A stretch of DNA of 64,000 nucleotides from Orlajensenia leifsoniae (GCF_004570845.1 NZ_SPQZ01000001.1:434001-498000); one strand, 5' to 3'; shown: positions 45,519 through 56,425, counted from the first letter of the stretch. Numbers and translations: made by a program. The notes: generated from the letters alone by a model not told the origin.

Positions 45519-47249
45519 CTACGGCGTCATGATGTCGGGCGCCTCGAGCCTCACGCGGTCGGCCGACTCGTCGTCGGGCTGCTCCTGCGACTGGCGCTCG
45601 GCGGCCACGCGCTTGAGGTAGTTCGCCACCTCGCGCTCCTGACGCTCCTTGTCCCAGCCGAGCACGCCGCCCATGAGCTTGGCCGCCACAGGGGCCGCTG
45701 AGACTCCCCGGTCCCAGGCCTCGATCGAGATGCGGGTGCGTCGAGCGAGCACGTCCTCGAGGTGCAGGGCGCCCTCGTGGGATGCGGCGTAGACCACCTC
45801 GGCTCCGAGGTAGTCGTCCGCACCCGGCAGCGGCTCCCCCAGGGAGGCATCGTCGCGGATCAGGTCGAGCAGTTCGTCGGTCAGAGTGCCGTACCGGTTC
45901 AGCAGGTGCTCGATGCGCACGGTGTGCACGCCGAACGCCTTGGCGATCTTGCGACGCTTGTTCCAGGCCGCCCAGTAGCCCTCGGCTCCGAGCAGCGGGA
46001 TCTCCTGGGTGGTCGACGGCGGTACGCGTCCGTCGAGGGCATCCGCGGCCGCATCGATCGCGTCCTTCGCCATGATGCGGTACGTCGTCCACTTGCCTCC
46101 CGCGATCACGACGAGACCGGGAACACTGTGGCCGACCAGGTGCTCGCGGGAGAGCTTCGAGGTCTGCTCGCTCTCTCCGGCGAGAAGGGGGCGCAGGCCC
46201 GCGTAGACGCCTTCGACATCCTCCCGGGTGAGCTGCGTCGCCAGCACGCTGTTGACGTGCTCGAGCAGGTAGTCGATGTCGGCCGCGGTGGCTGCCGGAT
46301 GCGCCTTGTCGAGGTTCCAGTCGGTGTCCGTCGTGCCGATGAGCCAGTGCCGGCCCCACGGGATGACGAACAGCACGCTCTTCTCGGTGCGCAGCAGCAG
46401 TCCCATCGAGGACTGGAAGCGGTCGCGGGGCACGACGAGGTGGATGCCCTTGGAAGCTCGCACCTTGAAGGTTCCGCGCTCGCCCACCATGCGCTGGGTG
46501 TCGTCGGTCCACACGCCCGTCGCGTTCACCACCTGCTTGGCCCGCACCTCGAAGCGCTCCCCGGTCTGCAGGTCGTGGGCGTGCACGCCGACGACGCGCT
46601 GGCCGACCTTGATGAAGCCCTCGACCTTGACGCGGGTGGCCACGTGAGCCCCGTAGAAGGAAGCGGTGCGCCCGAGCGACGACACGTAGCGAGCGTCGTC
46701 GACCTGGGCGTCGTAGTAGGTGATGCCGCCGACGAGGGCGTCATTCGAGAGCGATGGGATGGCGCGCATCACCTGGCTCTTCGTGAGGTGACGGTGGTGC
46801 GGGACACCGGGCGGGCGTCCGCCGCTGTAGCTGAAGATGTCGTACAGCAGCATGCCGGCGCCGATATAGCAGCGCTCGATCACGCGCTTCTTGAGCGGGT
46901 ACAGGAAGCGAACCGGCTTCACCAGGTGAGGCGCGATGCGCTGCAGCAGCAGACCGCGCTCGATGAGCGCCTCACGCACGAGCCTGAAGTCGAGCTGTTC
47001 CAGGTAGCGGATGCCGCCGTGCACGAGCTTCGACGACCGACTCGACGTTCCCGACGCCCAGTCGCGCTGCTCGAGCAGCCCGACGCTGAGCCCACGGGTC
47101 ACGGCGTCGAGCGCCGCTCCGGCCCCCACGATCCCGCCTCCGACCACGAGGATGTCGAGCTCCCGCTCCTTCATCCTCGTCAGCGCAGCCGCGCGTTCCT
47201 CAGGGCCGAGCTTGGACGATCGGCTGACGTTGTTCGTAGATGCCATCAT
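45519..47249 (-). CDS. glpD: Aerobic glycerol-3-phosphate dehydrogenase
   Basis: FAD-dependent oxidation of glycerol-3-phosphate to dihydroxyacetone phosphate, feeding electrons to the quinone pool at the membrane. 576 residues. The FAD motif is VVGGGIVGAGAALDAVTRG, then RDWASGTSSRSSKLVHGGIRYLEQ, and further GITYYDAQVDDARY, NATGVW and PWGRHWLIGTTDTDWN. The C-terminal helical domain includes VVYAASHEGALHLEDVLARRTR. It is preceded by guaB3 on the same strand. Confidence 0.97.
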   Translation of the reverse strand: MMASTNNVSRSSKLGPEERAAALTRMKERELDILVVGGGIVGAGAALDAVTRGLSVGLLEQRDWASGTSSRSSKLVHGGIRYLEQLDFRLVREALIERGLLLQRIAPHLVKPVRFLYPLKKRVIERCYIGAGMLLYDIFSYSGGRPPGVPHHRHLTKSQVMRAIPSLSNDALVGGITYYDAQVDDARYVSSLGRTASFYGAHVATRVKVEGFIKVGQRVVGVHAHDLQTGERFEVRAKQVVNATGVWTDDTQRMVGERGTFKVRASKGIHLVVPRDRFQSSMGLLLRTEKSVLFVIPWGRHWLIGTTDTDWNLDKAHPAATAADIDYLLEHVNSVLATQLTREDVEGVYAGLRPLLAGESEQTSKLSREHLVGHSVPGLVVIAGGKWTTYRIMAKDAIDAAADALDGRVPPSTTQEIPLLGAEGYWAAWNKRRKIAKAFGVHTVRIEHLLNRYGTLTDELLDLIRDDASLGEPLPGADDYLGAEVVYAASHEGALHLEDVLARRTRISIEAWDRGVSAAPVAAKLMGGVLGWDKERQEREVANYLKRVAAERQSQEQPDDESADRVRLEAPDIMTP

Positions 47250-47281
47250 TGGCCTCCCTGAGGCGAGTCGTTACTTCGACG

Positions 47282-48400
47282 TTAGTTGCCCTGATACGGC
47301 GCGACAACAACTTCGACCCGCTGGAACTCCTTGAGGTCCGAGTAACCGGTCGTGGCCATCGAGCGACGCAGCGCACCGACGAGGTTGGCCGTGCCCTCGG
47401 CGACCGGAGCCGGGCCGTAGAGGATCTCCTCGAGCGGGGCGATGGTGCCGACCTGCACGCGATTGCCGCGCGGAAGCTTGGAGTGGTGCGACTCGGCACC
47501 CCAGTGGTAACCGCCACCGGGGGCATCCGTCGCCCGTGCCAGGGTCGACCCGAGCATCACGGCGTCGGCACCGCAGGCGATCGCCTTGACGATGTCGCCA
47601 CTGGTTCCGAGGCCACCGTCTGCGATGACGTGCACGTAGCGTCCGCCCGACTCGTCGAGGTAGTCACGGCGAGCGCCGGCGACATCGGCGACGGCCGTGG
47701 CCATCGGGGCGTGGATGCCGAGCGCTGCGCGAGTGGTGGATGCGGCTCCCCCGCCGAAGCCGACGAGCACGCCGGCCGCGCCGGTGCGCATGAGGTGCAG
47801 GGCCGCCGTGTAGGTGGCTGCACCGCCCACGATGACGGGAACGTCGAGTTCGTAGATGAACTTCTTGAGGTTGAGCGGCTCGGTGCTCTTCGAGACGTGC
47901 TCGGCCGAGACCGTGGTGCCGCGGATGACGAACAGGTCGACCCCGGCGGCGACGACGGTCTCGTAGAGCTCCTGCGTGCGCTGCGGCGACAGGGCGCCAG
48001 CCACGGTGACGCCGGCGGAGCGGATCTCGGCGAGGCGTTCGGTCACGAGCTCCGGCTTGATCGGTGCCGAGTAGATCTCCTGCATGCGGCGAGTGGCCTG
48101 GTCCTGCGGGAGGGTGCGGATCTCGGCGAGCAGAGGCTCTGGGTCCTCGTAGCGCGTCCAGACGCCCTCGAGGTCGAGCACGCCGAGGCCGCCGAGCTGA
48201 CCCATCATGATGGCCGTCGTCGGCGAGACGACGGAGTCCATCGGAGCCGCGAGGAACGGGATGTCGAACTGGTACGCGTCGATCGACCAGGTCACCGACA
48301 CGTCTTCAGGGTCGCGCGTGCGCCGGCTCGGCACGATGGCGACGTCGTCGAACGCATACACACGGCGACCGCGCTTGGCGCGGCCGATCTCGATTTCCAT
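47282..48400 (-). CDS. guaB3: GuaB3-family IMP dehydrogenase-like protein lacking catalytic Cys
   Basis: A 372-residue TIM-barrel protein of the actinobacterial GuaB3 group, without CBS domains. It begins MEIEIGRAKRGRRVYAFDD; GTG two codons earlier is also possible. Motifs are FLAAPMDSVVSP, VIVGGAATYTAALHLMRTGA, RRDYLDESGGRYVHVIADGG and GDIVKAIACGADAVMLGS. The catalytic-loop CTTR of true IMP dehydrogenases reads GAASTTR here, with Ser221 in place of Cys. Loss of this Cys appears general in GuaB3, so its reaction is doubtful. A second, intact IMP dehydrogenase (guaB) is in this window. Confidence 0.92.
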   Translation of the reverse strand: MEIEIGRAKRGRRVYAFDDVAIVPSRRTRDPEDVSVTWSIDAYQFDIPFLAAPMDSVVSPTTAIMMGQLGGLGVLDLEGVWTRYEDPEPLLAEIRTLPQDQATRRMQEIYSAPIKPELVTERLAEIRSAGVTVAGALSPQRTQELYETVVAAGVDLFVIRGTTVSAEHVSKSTEPLNLKKFIYELDVPVIVGGAATYTAALHLMRTGAAGVLVGFGGGAASTTRAALGIHAPMATAVADVAGARRDYLDESGGRYVHVIADGGLGTSGDIVKAIACGADAVMLGSTLARATDAPGGGYHWGAESHHSKLPRGNRVQVGTIAPLEEILYGPAPVAEGTANLVGALRRSMATTGYSDLKEFQRVEVVVAPYQGN

Positions 48401-48456
48401 ACTCACGTGCTCCAGCCTACTGCCGAGCCCGCGGGGGGCTTCCGGATGCCGCAGGC

Positions 48457-50142
48457 TCAGCGAGCCCGCGCCACCCGGGCCTCGTCCCACACGGGCTGAT
48501 CGGACTCGTAGACCTCGCCGTCGCCGCCGAAGACGAGGTAGCGGTCGAAGCCGCGGGCGAACCACCGGTCGTGGGTGACGGCGAGCACCGTGCCGTCGAA
48601 GGCGGCCAGCCCCTCCTCGAGCGCCTCGGCCGAGACCAGGTCGAGGTTGTCGGTCGGCTCGTCGAGCAGCAGCAGGGTCGCGCCCGAGAGCTCGAGCAGC
48701 AGGATCTGCATCCGCGCCTGCTGGCCACCCGAGAGCGACTCGAAGTTCTGCTGCGCCGAGCGCACCAGTCCGTAGCGGTCGAGTGCAGAGCTCGCGGCCT
48801 CGCGCGGCAGGCCGGTGCGGCCCTCGTCTCCGCGGTGCAGGATGTCGAGCAGCGTGCGGCCTGCCAGCTCGGGGTGATGGTGGGTCTGGGCGAACCAGCC
48901 GGGCACGACCCGGGCCCCGAGCACGGCGCGGCCGGTATGGGGCACCGGCGCGAGCTCCTGCCCGATGCTGGTGACGTGGCCGAGCATCCGGTCGGGTTCG
49001 GTTCCGCCGCGGGCGAGCGCGCGCAGGAAGTGAGACTTGCCCGATCCGTTCGATCCGAGCACGGCCACCCTCTCGCCGTACCAGACCTCCAGGTCGAACG
49101 GCCGCATGAGCCCGGTGAGCTCGAGCCGCTCGCAGACCACCGCGCGCTTGCCGGTGCGCGCCCCGCGGAGGCGCATCGAGACGTCCTGGGCGGGCGGTCG
49201 TTCCTCGGGGGGCCCTGCCTCCTCGAACCTGCGCAGCCGGGTCTGGGCGGCCTGGTAGCGGGACGCCATGCCGTCGTTGTACGTCGCCTTGGTCTTGAGG
49301 GTCTGCACGAGAGTGCGGAGCTTCGCGTGCTCCTCGTCCCAGCGCCGTCGCAGCTCGTCGAGCCGGTCCATGCGGGCGTCGCGCGCCTCGTGGTAGTCGC
49401 CGAAGCCGCCGCCGTGCACCCACACCGTGTTACCGGCGGCGCCGAGCTCGACGGTCAGGATGCGGTCGGCCGCGCGCGCGAGCAGCTCCCGATCGTGCGA
49501 GACGAGCAGCACGGTCTTGCGGGTCGCCCTCAGCTGCTCCTCGAGCCAGCGCTTGCCCGGCACGTCGAGGTAGTTGTCCGGCTCGTCGAGCAGCAGCACC
49601 TCCTCGGGGCCGCGGAAGAGCGCCTCGAGGGCGAGTCGCTTCTGCTCGCCGCCCGAGAGCGAGGTGACGTCGCGGTAGCGGGCTCGGTCCCAGGGGATGC
49701 CGAGGGCTGCCACGGTGCAGGTGTCCCACACGGTCTCCTGGTCGTAGCCGCCGGCATCCGCGTAATCCGCGAGAGCCGTGGCGTAGCGCATCTGGGTCGC
49801 GGTGTCGTCGTTCTCGATGAGCGCGTTCTCGCTGGCCTCGAGCTCGAGTGCGGCGCCGCGGACCCGCTGCGGAGCGACGGAGACCAGCAGGTCGTGCACG
49901 GTTCCGGATGCCGCGTGCCCGACGAACTGGTCCATCACGCCGAGCCCGCCGGCGAGCGACACGACTCCCGCATCCGGAGCCAGCTCTCGACGGATGATCC
50001 GCAGCAGCGTCGACTTGCCGGCACCGTTCGCGCCGATGAGAGCACCCGTGACGCCCTCGCCGACCCGGAAGGAGACCGCATCGAGCAGGGGCCTGCCGTC
50101 GGGGAGGGTGAAGGAGACGTCGCTGACGTCGATGTAGCCCAT
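48457..50142 (-). CDS. ABC-F family ATPase
   Basis: A 561-residue soluble protein with two ABC domains and no membrane segment. Domain 1: GANGAGKSTLL, LSGGEQKRLALEALF, VLLLDEPDNYLD. Domain 2: GSNGSGKSHFL, LSGGQQARMQILLLEL, LLLLDEPTDNLD. The linker (about 250-320) is charged and helical, containing DRLDELRRRWDEEHAKLR. ABC-F proteins act on the ribosome as translation factors or antibiotic protection proteins. Which group this belongs to cannot be decided by eye. Confidence 0.93.
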   Translation of the reverse strand: MGYIDVSDVSFTLPDGRPLLDAVSFRVGEGVTGALIGANGAGKSTLLRIIRRELAPDAGVVSLAGGLGVMDQFVGHAASGTVHDLLVSVAPQRVRGAALELEASENALIENDDTATQMRYATALADYADAGGYDQETVWDTCTVAALGIPWDRARYRDVTSLSGGEQKRLALEALFRGPEEVLLLDEPDNYLDVPGKRWLEEQLRATRKTVLLVSHDRELLARAADRILTVELGAAGNTVWVHGGGFGDYHEARDARMDRLDELRRRWDEEHAKLRTLVQTLKTKATYNDGMASRYQAAQTRLRRFEEAGPPEERPPAQDVSMRLRGARTGKRAVVCERLELTGLMRPFDLEVWYGERVAVLGSNGSGKSHFLRALARGGTEPDRMLGHVTSIGQELAPVPHTGRAVLGARVVPGWFAQTHHHPELAGRTLLDILHRGDEGRTGLPREAASSALDRYGLVRSAQQNFESLSGGQQARMQILLLELSGATLLLLDEPTDNLDLVSAEALEEGLAAFDGTVLAVTHDRWFARGFDRYLVFGGDGEVYESDQPVWDEARVARAR

Positions 50143-50291
50143 GAGTTTCGAGTTCCTCGTGATCGCCTGAGCCCGACTGAGCGGGCGCCGCGGGTGGGCA
50201 GCCGATCAGGATACACCGAGATCGCACCCTCGAAGCAGGTCGCGGCGGCAGGATCCTCCGGGCTGTCGCACGGATGCGGCAAGCTGGAGCC

Positions 50292-51464
50292 ATGACGAGG
50301 ATCGACGCCGAACCCCTCCACAGCCTCCGCGAGCGCACCAGCGAGAAGTGGCGCACGCACCCCGACGACGTGCTGCCGCTGACCGTCGCCGAGATGGACT
50401 TCCCGTTGGCGCCGCCCATCAGCGCGGCCCTGCACGCCGCCGTCGAACGCTCCGACACCGGTTACGTCTACACGAGCCTCGCCGTGGCGACGGCCTTCGC
50501 CGGATTCGCCCGCGACCGCTGGGGGTGGGAGGTCGACCCGAACAGGGTCACCAGCACGGCCGACGTCAGTCTCGGCATCGTCGAGGTGCTGCGCCAGGTC
50601 ACCCGGCCCGGCGACGGCGTGATCATCACTCCCCCGGTCTATCCGCCGTTCTTCGAGCTGGCGCCCGAGGCGTCCGCTCGCATCGTCGAGGTCCCCCTCC
50701 TCGGCGGGATCGACGACGGCTGGCGGCTCGACCTCGACGGCATCGATGCAGCGTTCGCAGCCGGCGCGCGGGCGATGGTTCTCTGCAACCCGCACAATCC
50801 GGTCGGGCTCTGCCACGCCGCCGACGATCTGCGCACCCTCGCCGACATCGCGCAGCGGCACGGGGCCACCATCGTCAGCGACGAGATCCACAACGCCCTG
50901 CTGCGGGAGGGTGCCGCATACTCGCCGTTCCTGTCGGTGTCGGATGCCGCCCGCGAGGTGGGCGTCGCCGTCACCTCGGCGAGCAAGGCGTTCAACGTCG
51001 CAGGGCTCAAGTGCGCTCTCGTCATCACGGCGAGCGACCGCGGCGATGCCGTTCGCGCGGCCTTCCCCGTCGAGGTGCAGTGGCGAACGGGGCTGTTCGG
51101 GGAGATCGCGAGCATCGCGGCCTTCTCGGCCGGCGGCGCCTGGCTCGACGGGGTGCGTGAGACCCTCGACGCCAACGCCGCACTGCTCGGCGAGCTGCTC
51201 GCGCAGAAGCTTCCCGGCGTGCGCTATCGCATTCCCGACGCCACCTACCTGGCCTGGCTCGACCTGTCGGCGCTCGGCTGGGGCGACGACCCCGCCGCGC
51301 ACGCTCTCGAGCACGCGAAGGTGGCGCTCGCGAACGGCCCGGAGTTCGGTGCCGAGCAGGGCCGCGGTCATGCGCGACTGAACTTCGGCACCTCCCCCGA
51401 GATCATCCGCGAGGCGATCGACCGGCTGGCGGCGCTGGCCGCGGGCTCAGCGCTGGTCGAGTAG
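50292..51464 (+). CDS. MalY/PatB-type aminotransferase (C-S lyase)
   Basis: A 390-residue PLP fold-I enzyme, likely cleaving cystathionine or cysteine conjugates. Motifs are LTVAEMDFPLAPPI, TPPVYPPFFELA, LCNPHNPVGLCH, SDEIHNALL and the PLP Lys in TSASKAFNVAGLK, ending with HARLNFGTSPEII. The start at 50292 (GGAGCC upstream) skips an in-frame TTG-type extension of six residues. The last codons and the TAG stop (SALVE, stop) lie inside a half copy of the REP-like palindrome, so the C-terminus may have been reset by that element. Confidence 0.9.
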   Translation: MTRIDAEPLHSLRERTSEKWRTHPDDVLPLTVAEMDFPLAPPISAALHAAVERSDTGYVYTSLAVATAFAGFARDRWGWEVDPNRVTSTADVSLGIVEVLRQVTRPGDGVIITPPVYPPFFELAPEASARIVEVPLLGGIDDGWRLDLDGIDAAFAAGARAMVLCNPHNPVGLCHAADDLRTLADIAQRHGATIVSDEIHNALLREGAAYSPFLSVSDAAREVGVAVTSASKAFNVAGLKCALVITASDRGDAVRAAFPVEVQWRTGLFGEIASIAAFSAGGAWLDGVRETLDANAALLGELLAQKLPGVRYRIPDATYLAWLDLSALGWGDDPAAHALEHAKVALANGPEFGAEQGRGHARLNFGTSPEIIREAIDRLAALAAGSALVE

Positions 51465-51484
51465 GCCGCGAGTCCAGGGCTGCT

Positions 51485-52261
51485 CTAGAGCGGAGGCGCC
51501 GTCACGAGTCGGGTCGAACAACCGATCTCGCCGGGCATCAGCCACTCGGCTGGGTAGCCGCCTCCGGCCTGAACGCTGCCGTCGGGCTCACGCACGCCGA
51601 CGACGCAGTCGCCCTCCGCCGACACCCCGACGGCCGCGATGAGCCGACCGTCTTGGGCGGTCGTCTCGATGGTGACGTAGTCCTGCGGGAACGCCGCTCC
51701 CACGGCCGCCTCGAGGCCGGCGGCATCCGTCGACCGCAGCACGGCCTCGAGGACGTCCGCGGCGGAGGGGTCGAGGCTGGGCGGGGCCGTGGGAGACGGC
51801 AGTGGAGGCGCATCGCTGTCCGGACACGCGATCCGATCGAGGTCGAGGGTGTCGTCGTAGCTGTCGCCGACGATCTCATAGTGGGCGCACAGCGTTGCGG
51901 AGCCGGCCTTCCGGCCCCGGTCGCCGACAGTGTCGGGACTGTGCGGTGCGATGTCGACGCTGATGCGGAGAACGATCCGGGCGCCATCGGGGTCCGAGGT
52001 GTCGCCGCCCCAGGACAGGGCCTCGACCCGACGCGACGACCCGTCGGGGAGATCGACGTTCTCGTCGGGCACGTGCCAGGCCACGAGCCACTCAGCAGTG
52101 CGCGGACTGATGCCCGGCGGCGTCATGTCGGCGCCGATCCGCTGTGCGACGGCCCAGGCCTCGTCCTCGGCGAAGGCGTCGCCGCCGAGCCGCGTGCACC
52201 CCGTCGACGCCACCACCACCATCGCCGCGACCGCAGCGATCAACCCCCATCGTGACCCCAT
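51485..52261 (-). CDS. Secreted lipoprotein of unknown function
   Basis: A 258-residue protein with a short signal peptide (LIAAVAAMVVVASTGC) and likely lipid-modified Cys22. The rest is acidic and soluble, with a Pro/Ser-rich linker at about 150-170 (PPLPSPTAPPS). No domain is recognised. Two further Cys pairs (for example SATLCAHYEIV and LDRIACPDSD) could form disulfides. It is on the same strand as guaB, 110 bases downstream of it, with a hairpin between. Confidence 0.78.
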   Translation of the reverse strand: MGSRWGLIAAVAAMVVVASTGCTRLGGDAFAEDEAWAVAQRIGADMTPPGISPRTAEWLVAWHVPDENVDLPDGSSRRVEALSWGGDTSDPDGARIVLRISVDIAPHSPDTVGDRGRKAGSATLCAHYEIVGDSYDDTLDLDRIACPDSDAPPLPSPTAPPSLDPSAADVLEAVLRSTDAAGLEAAVGAAFPQDYVTIETTAQDGRLIAAVGVSAEGDCVVGVREPDGSVQAGGGYPAEWLMPGEIGCSTRLVTAPPL

Positions 52262-52324
52262 CCGGCGAGCCTAGGCAGGCGCGGGTGGGGCCTGCGTCGG
52301 GGGCGGCCCTGAGCTCAGCCGAAT

Positions 52325-52342
52325 GGCCGAAGCACTTCGGCC
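52325..52342 (-). terminator. Putative terminator after guaB
   Basis: Compact perfect palindrome GGCCGAAG-CA-CTTCGGCC, 29 bases past the guaB stop on the minus strand. It folds as a 6-7 bp hairpin and is not followed by a U-run. Confidence 0.5.
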
Positions 52343-52371
52343 GCGCGCTACGCGTGGGCCTCAGCGAGCGG

Positions 52372-53895
<1,524 letters not shown>

Positions 53896-54119
53896 TCAGA
53901 TCGTTATGAAGCCGCAATCCACGATGATCCGACCAGTTGCTCAATGTTAAGCGAGTTTGCGCCTCAGGCATTCCACCCGACACAATCACTCAGCGTCGAC
54001 AACCACATTCGCGAAACACATAGGACATAATCAGCACGTACTGTCGACAAAGTTGTTGTCAGGATTGACCTAGGAGCCACCACCGGCACGACCGGTGCGG
54101 CACCCCCCATGGAGGTTCA

Positions 54120-55427
54120 GTGAATTCCACTGATACGGCTCGTCGGCGATCACCGAGAACTCTCGTGATCCTCGTCGGTCTCTTGTTCGCATTTCTCACA
54201 TTGAGCGCATTCAACGCCTCACCAGCCCAAGCGGACGAGGTGGGCACCGAGTACGACTACACGTTCGTCGGCAACGTCCAGTTCGACCAGGAGCCGTTGG
54301 AGGGCGTGGAGATCACGGTCTCCGGCAACGGCTACACGGCGACGGTGGCGACTGATGCCGACGGCAAGTGGAAGATCGGAGTTCCCGAGAAGGCCGCGTA
54401 CAAGATCACCCTCGACGAGGACACCCTTCCCAAGGGCGTCGTCGTCGCGAAGGGCGGTTCGACGATCGAGGCCGAGTTCGCCCTCACCGCGACGAAGGCC
54501 GTCAACTTCTTCCTGGGTGAGGGGCAGCGCGTCACGACGAGCTTCTTCGACCAGTTCGTGCAGCGCGTCGTCAACGGCCTCAATTTCGGTCTCCTCCTGG
54601 CGTTGGCCGCGATCGGCGTCTCGCTGATCTTCGGCACGACGGGGCTGTCGAACTTCGCCCACGCTGAGATGATCACCTTCGGTGCCCTCATGACGCTCAC
54701 CTTCGGCGTCGACCTGGCCTGGCCGCTCTGGATCGCGATCATCATCGCGCTGGTTCTGAGCGCAGGACTCGGCTGGACGCTCGACGCGATGATCTGGAAA
54801 CCGCTGCGCAAGAAGGGCGTCGGCATCATCCAGCTCATGATCGTGAGTATCGGCCTGTCCCTGGCACTGCGCTACGTCTACCAGTTCTTCTACGGAGGAG
54901 CCACGCAGCAGCTGCCCGGCGCGACCCTGTCTAGCGACATCCGCTTCGGCGCAGTAGCCCTCTCGTGGGTCGACGTGGTCAGCATGGTCATCAGCGTCGT
55001 GGTGCTGCTCGGGGTCGCGTACTTCCTGCTCCGCACGCGCATCGGCAAGGCCACGCGCGCCGTGTCCGACAACCCGAGCCTCGCCTCGGCCAGCGGCATC
55101 GACGTCGACGGGGTCATCCGCATCGTGTGGGTGCTCGGTGGACTGCTCGCCGGCCTCTCCGGCATCCTCTACGCCTACGCCCGTCCGGGTGTGAGCTGGG
55201 ACATGGGCTTCCAGATCCTGCTGCTCGTCTTCGCCGCCGTGACCCTCGGTGGTCTCGGCACGGCGTTCGGTGCCCTGGTCGGATCGCTCATCGTCGGGCT
55301 CTTCACTGAGCTCACGACCCTGTGGCTCCCGTCCGACCTCAAGTACGTGGGAGCACTCATCATCCTGATCCTCATCCTGCTGTTCCGACCGCAGGGCATC
55401 CTGGGTCGCAAAGAGAGAATCGGTTAG
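54120..55427 (+). CDS. livH: LivH-type BCAA permease with exported N-terminal beta-domain
   Basis: A 435-residue permease subunit of a branched-chain amino acid ABC importer. The core (about 135-435) is standard LivH: LALAAIGVSLIFGTTGLSNFAHAEM, then RTRIGKATRAVSDNPSLASASGI, GLLAGLSGILYA and ending RPQGILGRKE. Unusually, it is preceded by a cleavable-looking signal peptide (LVILVGLLFAFLTLSAFNAS, ending PAQA) and a domain of about 80 residues with alternating strands (YTFVGNVQFDQEPLEGVEIT, TATVATDADGKWKI) like a carboxypeptidase-regulatory/Cna-B fold. GTG start with GGAGG five bases upstream. First gene of livHMGF. Confidence 0.92.
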   Translation: MNSTDTARRRSPRTLVILVGLLFAFLTLSAFNASPAQADEVGTEYDYTFVGNVQFDQEPLEGVEITVSGNGYTATVATDADGKWKIGVPEKAAYKITLDEDTLPKGVVVAKGGSTIEAEFALTATKAVNFFLGEGQRVTTSFFDQFVQRVVNGLNFGLLLALAAIGVSLIFGTTGLSNFAHAEMITFGALMTLTFGVDLAWPLWIAIIIALVLSAGLGWTLDAMIWKPLRKKGVGIIQLMIVSIGLSLALRYVYQFFYGGATQQLPGATLSSDIRFGAVALSWVDVVSMVISVVVLLGVAYFLLRTRIGKATRAVSDNPSLASASGIDVDGVIRIVWVLGGLLAGLSGILYAYARPGVSWDMGFQILLLVFAAVTLGGLGTAFGALVGSLIVGLFTELTTLWLPSDLKYVGALIILILILLFRPQGILGRKERIG

Positions 55428-55438
55428 GGGGCAGGCAC

Positions 55439-56425
55439 ATGATCGACTGGATTCAGATCTTCTCCAATGCCTCGCAGGAGCTCATCAGCCCGACGACGGC
55501 CGCCTACGCACTCGCTGCGCTCGGCCTCGCCATCCACTTCGGATACACGGGCCTGCTGAACTTCGGGCAGGCGGGCTTCATGGCCCTCGGCGCGTACGGC
55601 TACGCCATCTCGATCCTCACCTTCGGCTTCCCCGTGTGGGCCGCCGTGCTGGTGGGAGTCGGGGCCTCGGTGATCTTCGCGCTCATCCTCGGTATTCCGA
55701 CTCTGCGACTGCGGGCCGACTACCTCGCCATCGTCACGATCGCGGCAGCCGAGATCCTGCGACTGCTCTTCACCACGGGAACGTGGGAGTCCGTCACGGG
55801 TTCCGCCAGCGGCCTGCAGGGGTACAAGGGCAGCTTCGGCGCTCTGAACCCGTTCACCTTCGAGGGCACTGTCGGCTTCGGGCCGTTCCAGTACAACGCC
55901 TACGACTGGTGGATCCGCCTCGTCGGCTGGACGGTCGTGATCATCGCGGGCATCCTCACCTGGCTCATCATGCGCAGCCCCTGGGGCCGTGTCATCAAGG
56001 GCATCCGTGAGGACGAGGACGCTGTGCGGGCTCTCGGCAAGAACGTGTACTCCTACAAGATGCAGAGCCTCGTTCTCGGTGGCGTCTTCGGAACCCTCGC
56101 CGGCATGATCTTCGTGCTCCCGCGTGCGGTGGTCCCGGCGAACTACCAGACCTCGCTCACGTTCTTCATCTACGCGATCCTGCTGCTCGGTGGCGCCGCC
56201 ACCATCCTCGGGCCGATCATCGGCTCGATGATCTTCTGGGTGCTGCTGTCGTTCTTCTCGGGCTTCATCGCCCGAGCCGTGGAGGCCGGCTGGCTGCCCT
56301 TCATGACCCAGGTGCAGGCTGGTCAGCTGCGCTTCATCCTCGTCGGAGTCGCGATCATGCTGATCGTGATCTTCAGACCACAGGGCATCTTCGGAAACAA
56401 GAAGGAGTTGGCCTTTGTCAAGTGA
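55439..56425 (+). CDS. livM: LivM-type BCAA ABC permease
   Basis: A 328-residue permease subunit pairing with LivH. About nine helices. Family motifs include HFGYTGLLNFGQAGFMALGAYG, GIPTLRLRADYLAIVTIAAAEILR, SPWGRVIKGIREDEDAVRALGKN and the end FRPQGIFGNKKE. ATG at 55439 with a GGGGGCAGG region upstream, twelve bases past livH. A longer frame upstream overlaps livH and is rejected. Confidence 0.94.
   Translation: MIDWIQIFSNASQELISPTTAAYALAALGLAIHFGYTGLLNFGQAGFMALGAYGYAISILTFGFPVWAAVLVGVGASVIFALILGIPTLRLRADYLAIVTIAAAEILRLLFTTGTWESVTGSASGLQGYKGSFGALNPFTFEGTVGFGPFQYNAYDWWIRLVGWTVVIIAGILTWLIMRSPWGRVIKGIREDEDAVRALGKNVYSYKMQSLVLGGVFGTLAGMIFVLPRAVVPANYQTSLTFFIYAILLLGGAATILGPIIGSMIFWVLLSFFSGFIARAVEAGWLPFMTQVQAGQLRFILVGVAIMLIVIFRPQGIFGNKKELAFVK

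Noticed and set aside
48401-49423. N-terminal extension of guaB3 giving a 713-residue protein
   Set aside because: The extra sequence is out-of-frame antisense-like reading through the ABC-F gene; the family starts at MEIEIGR.
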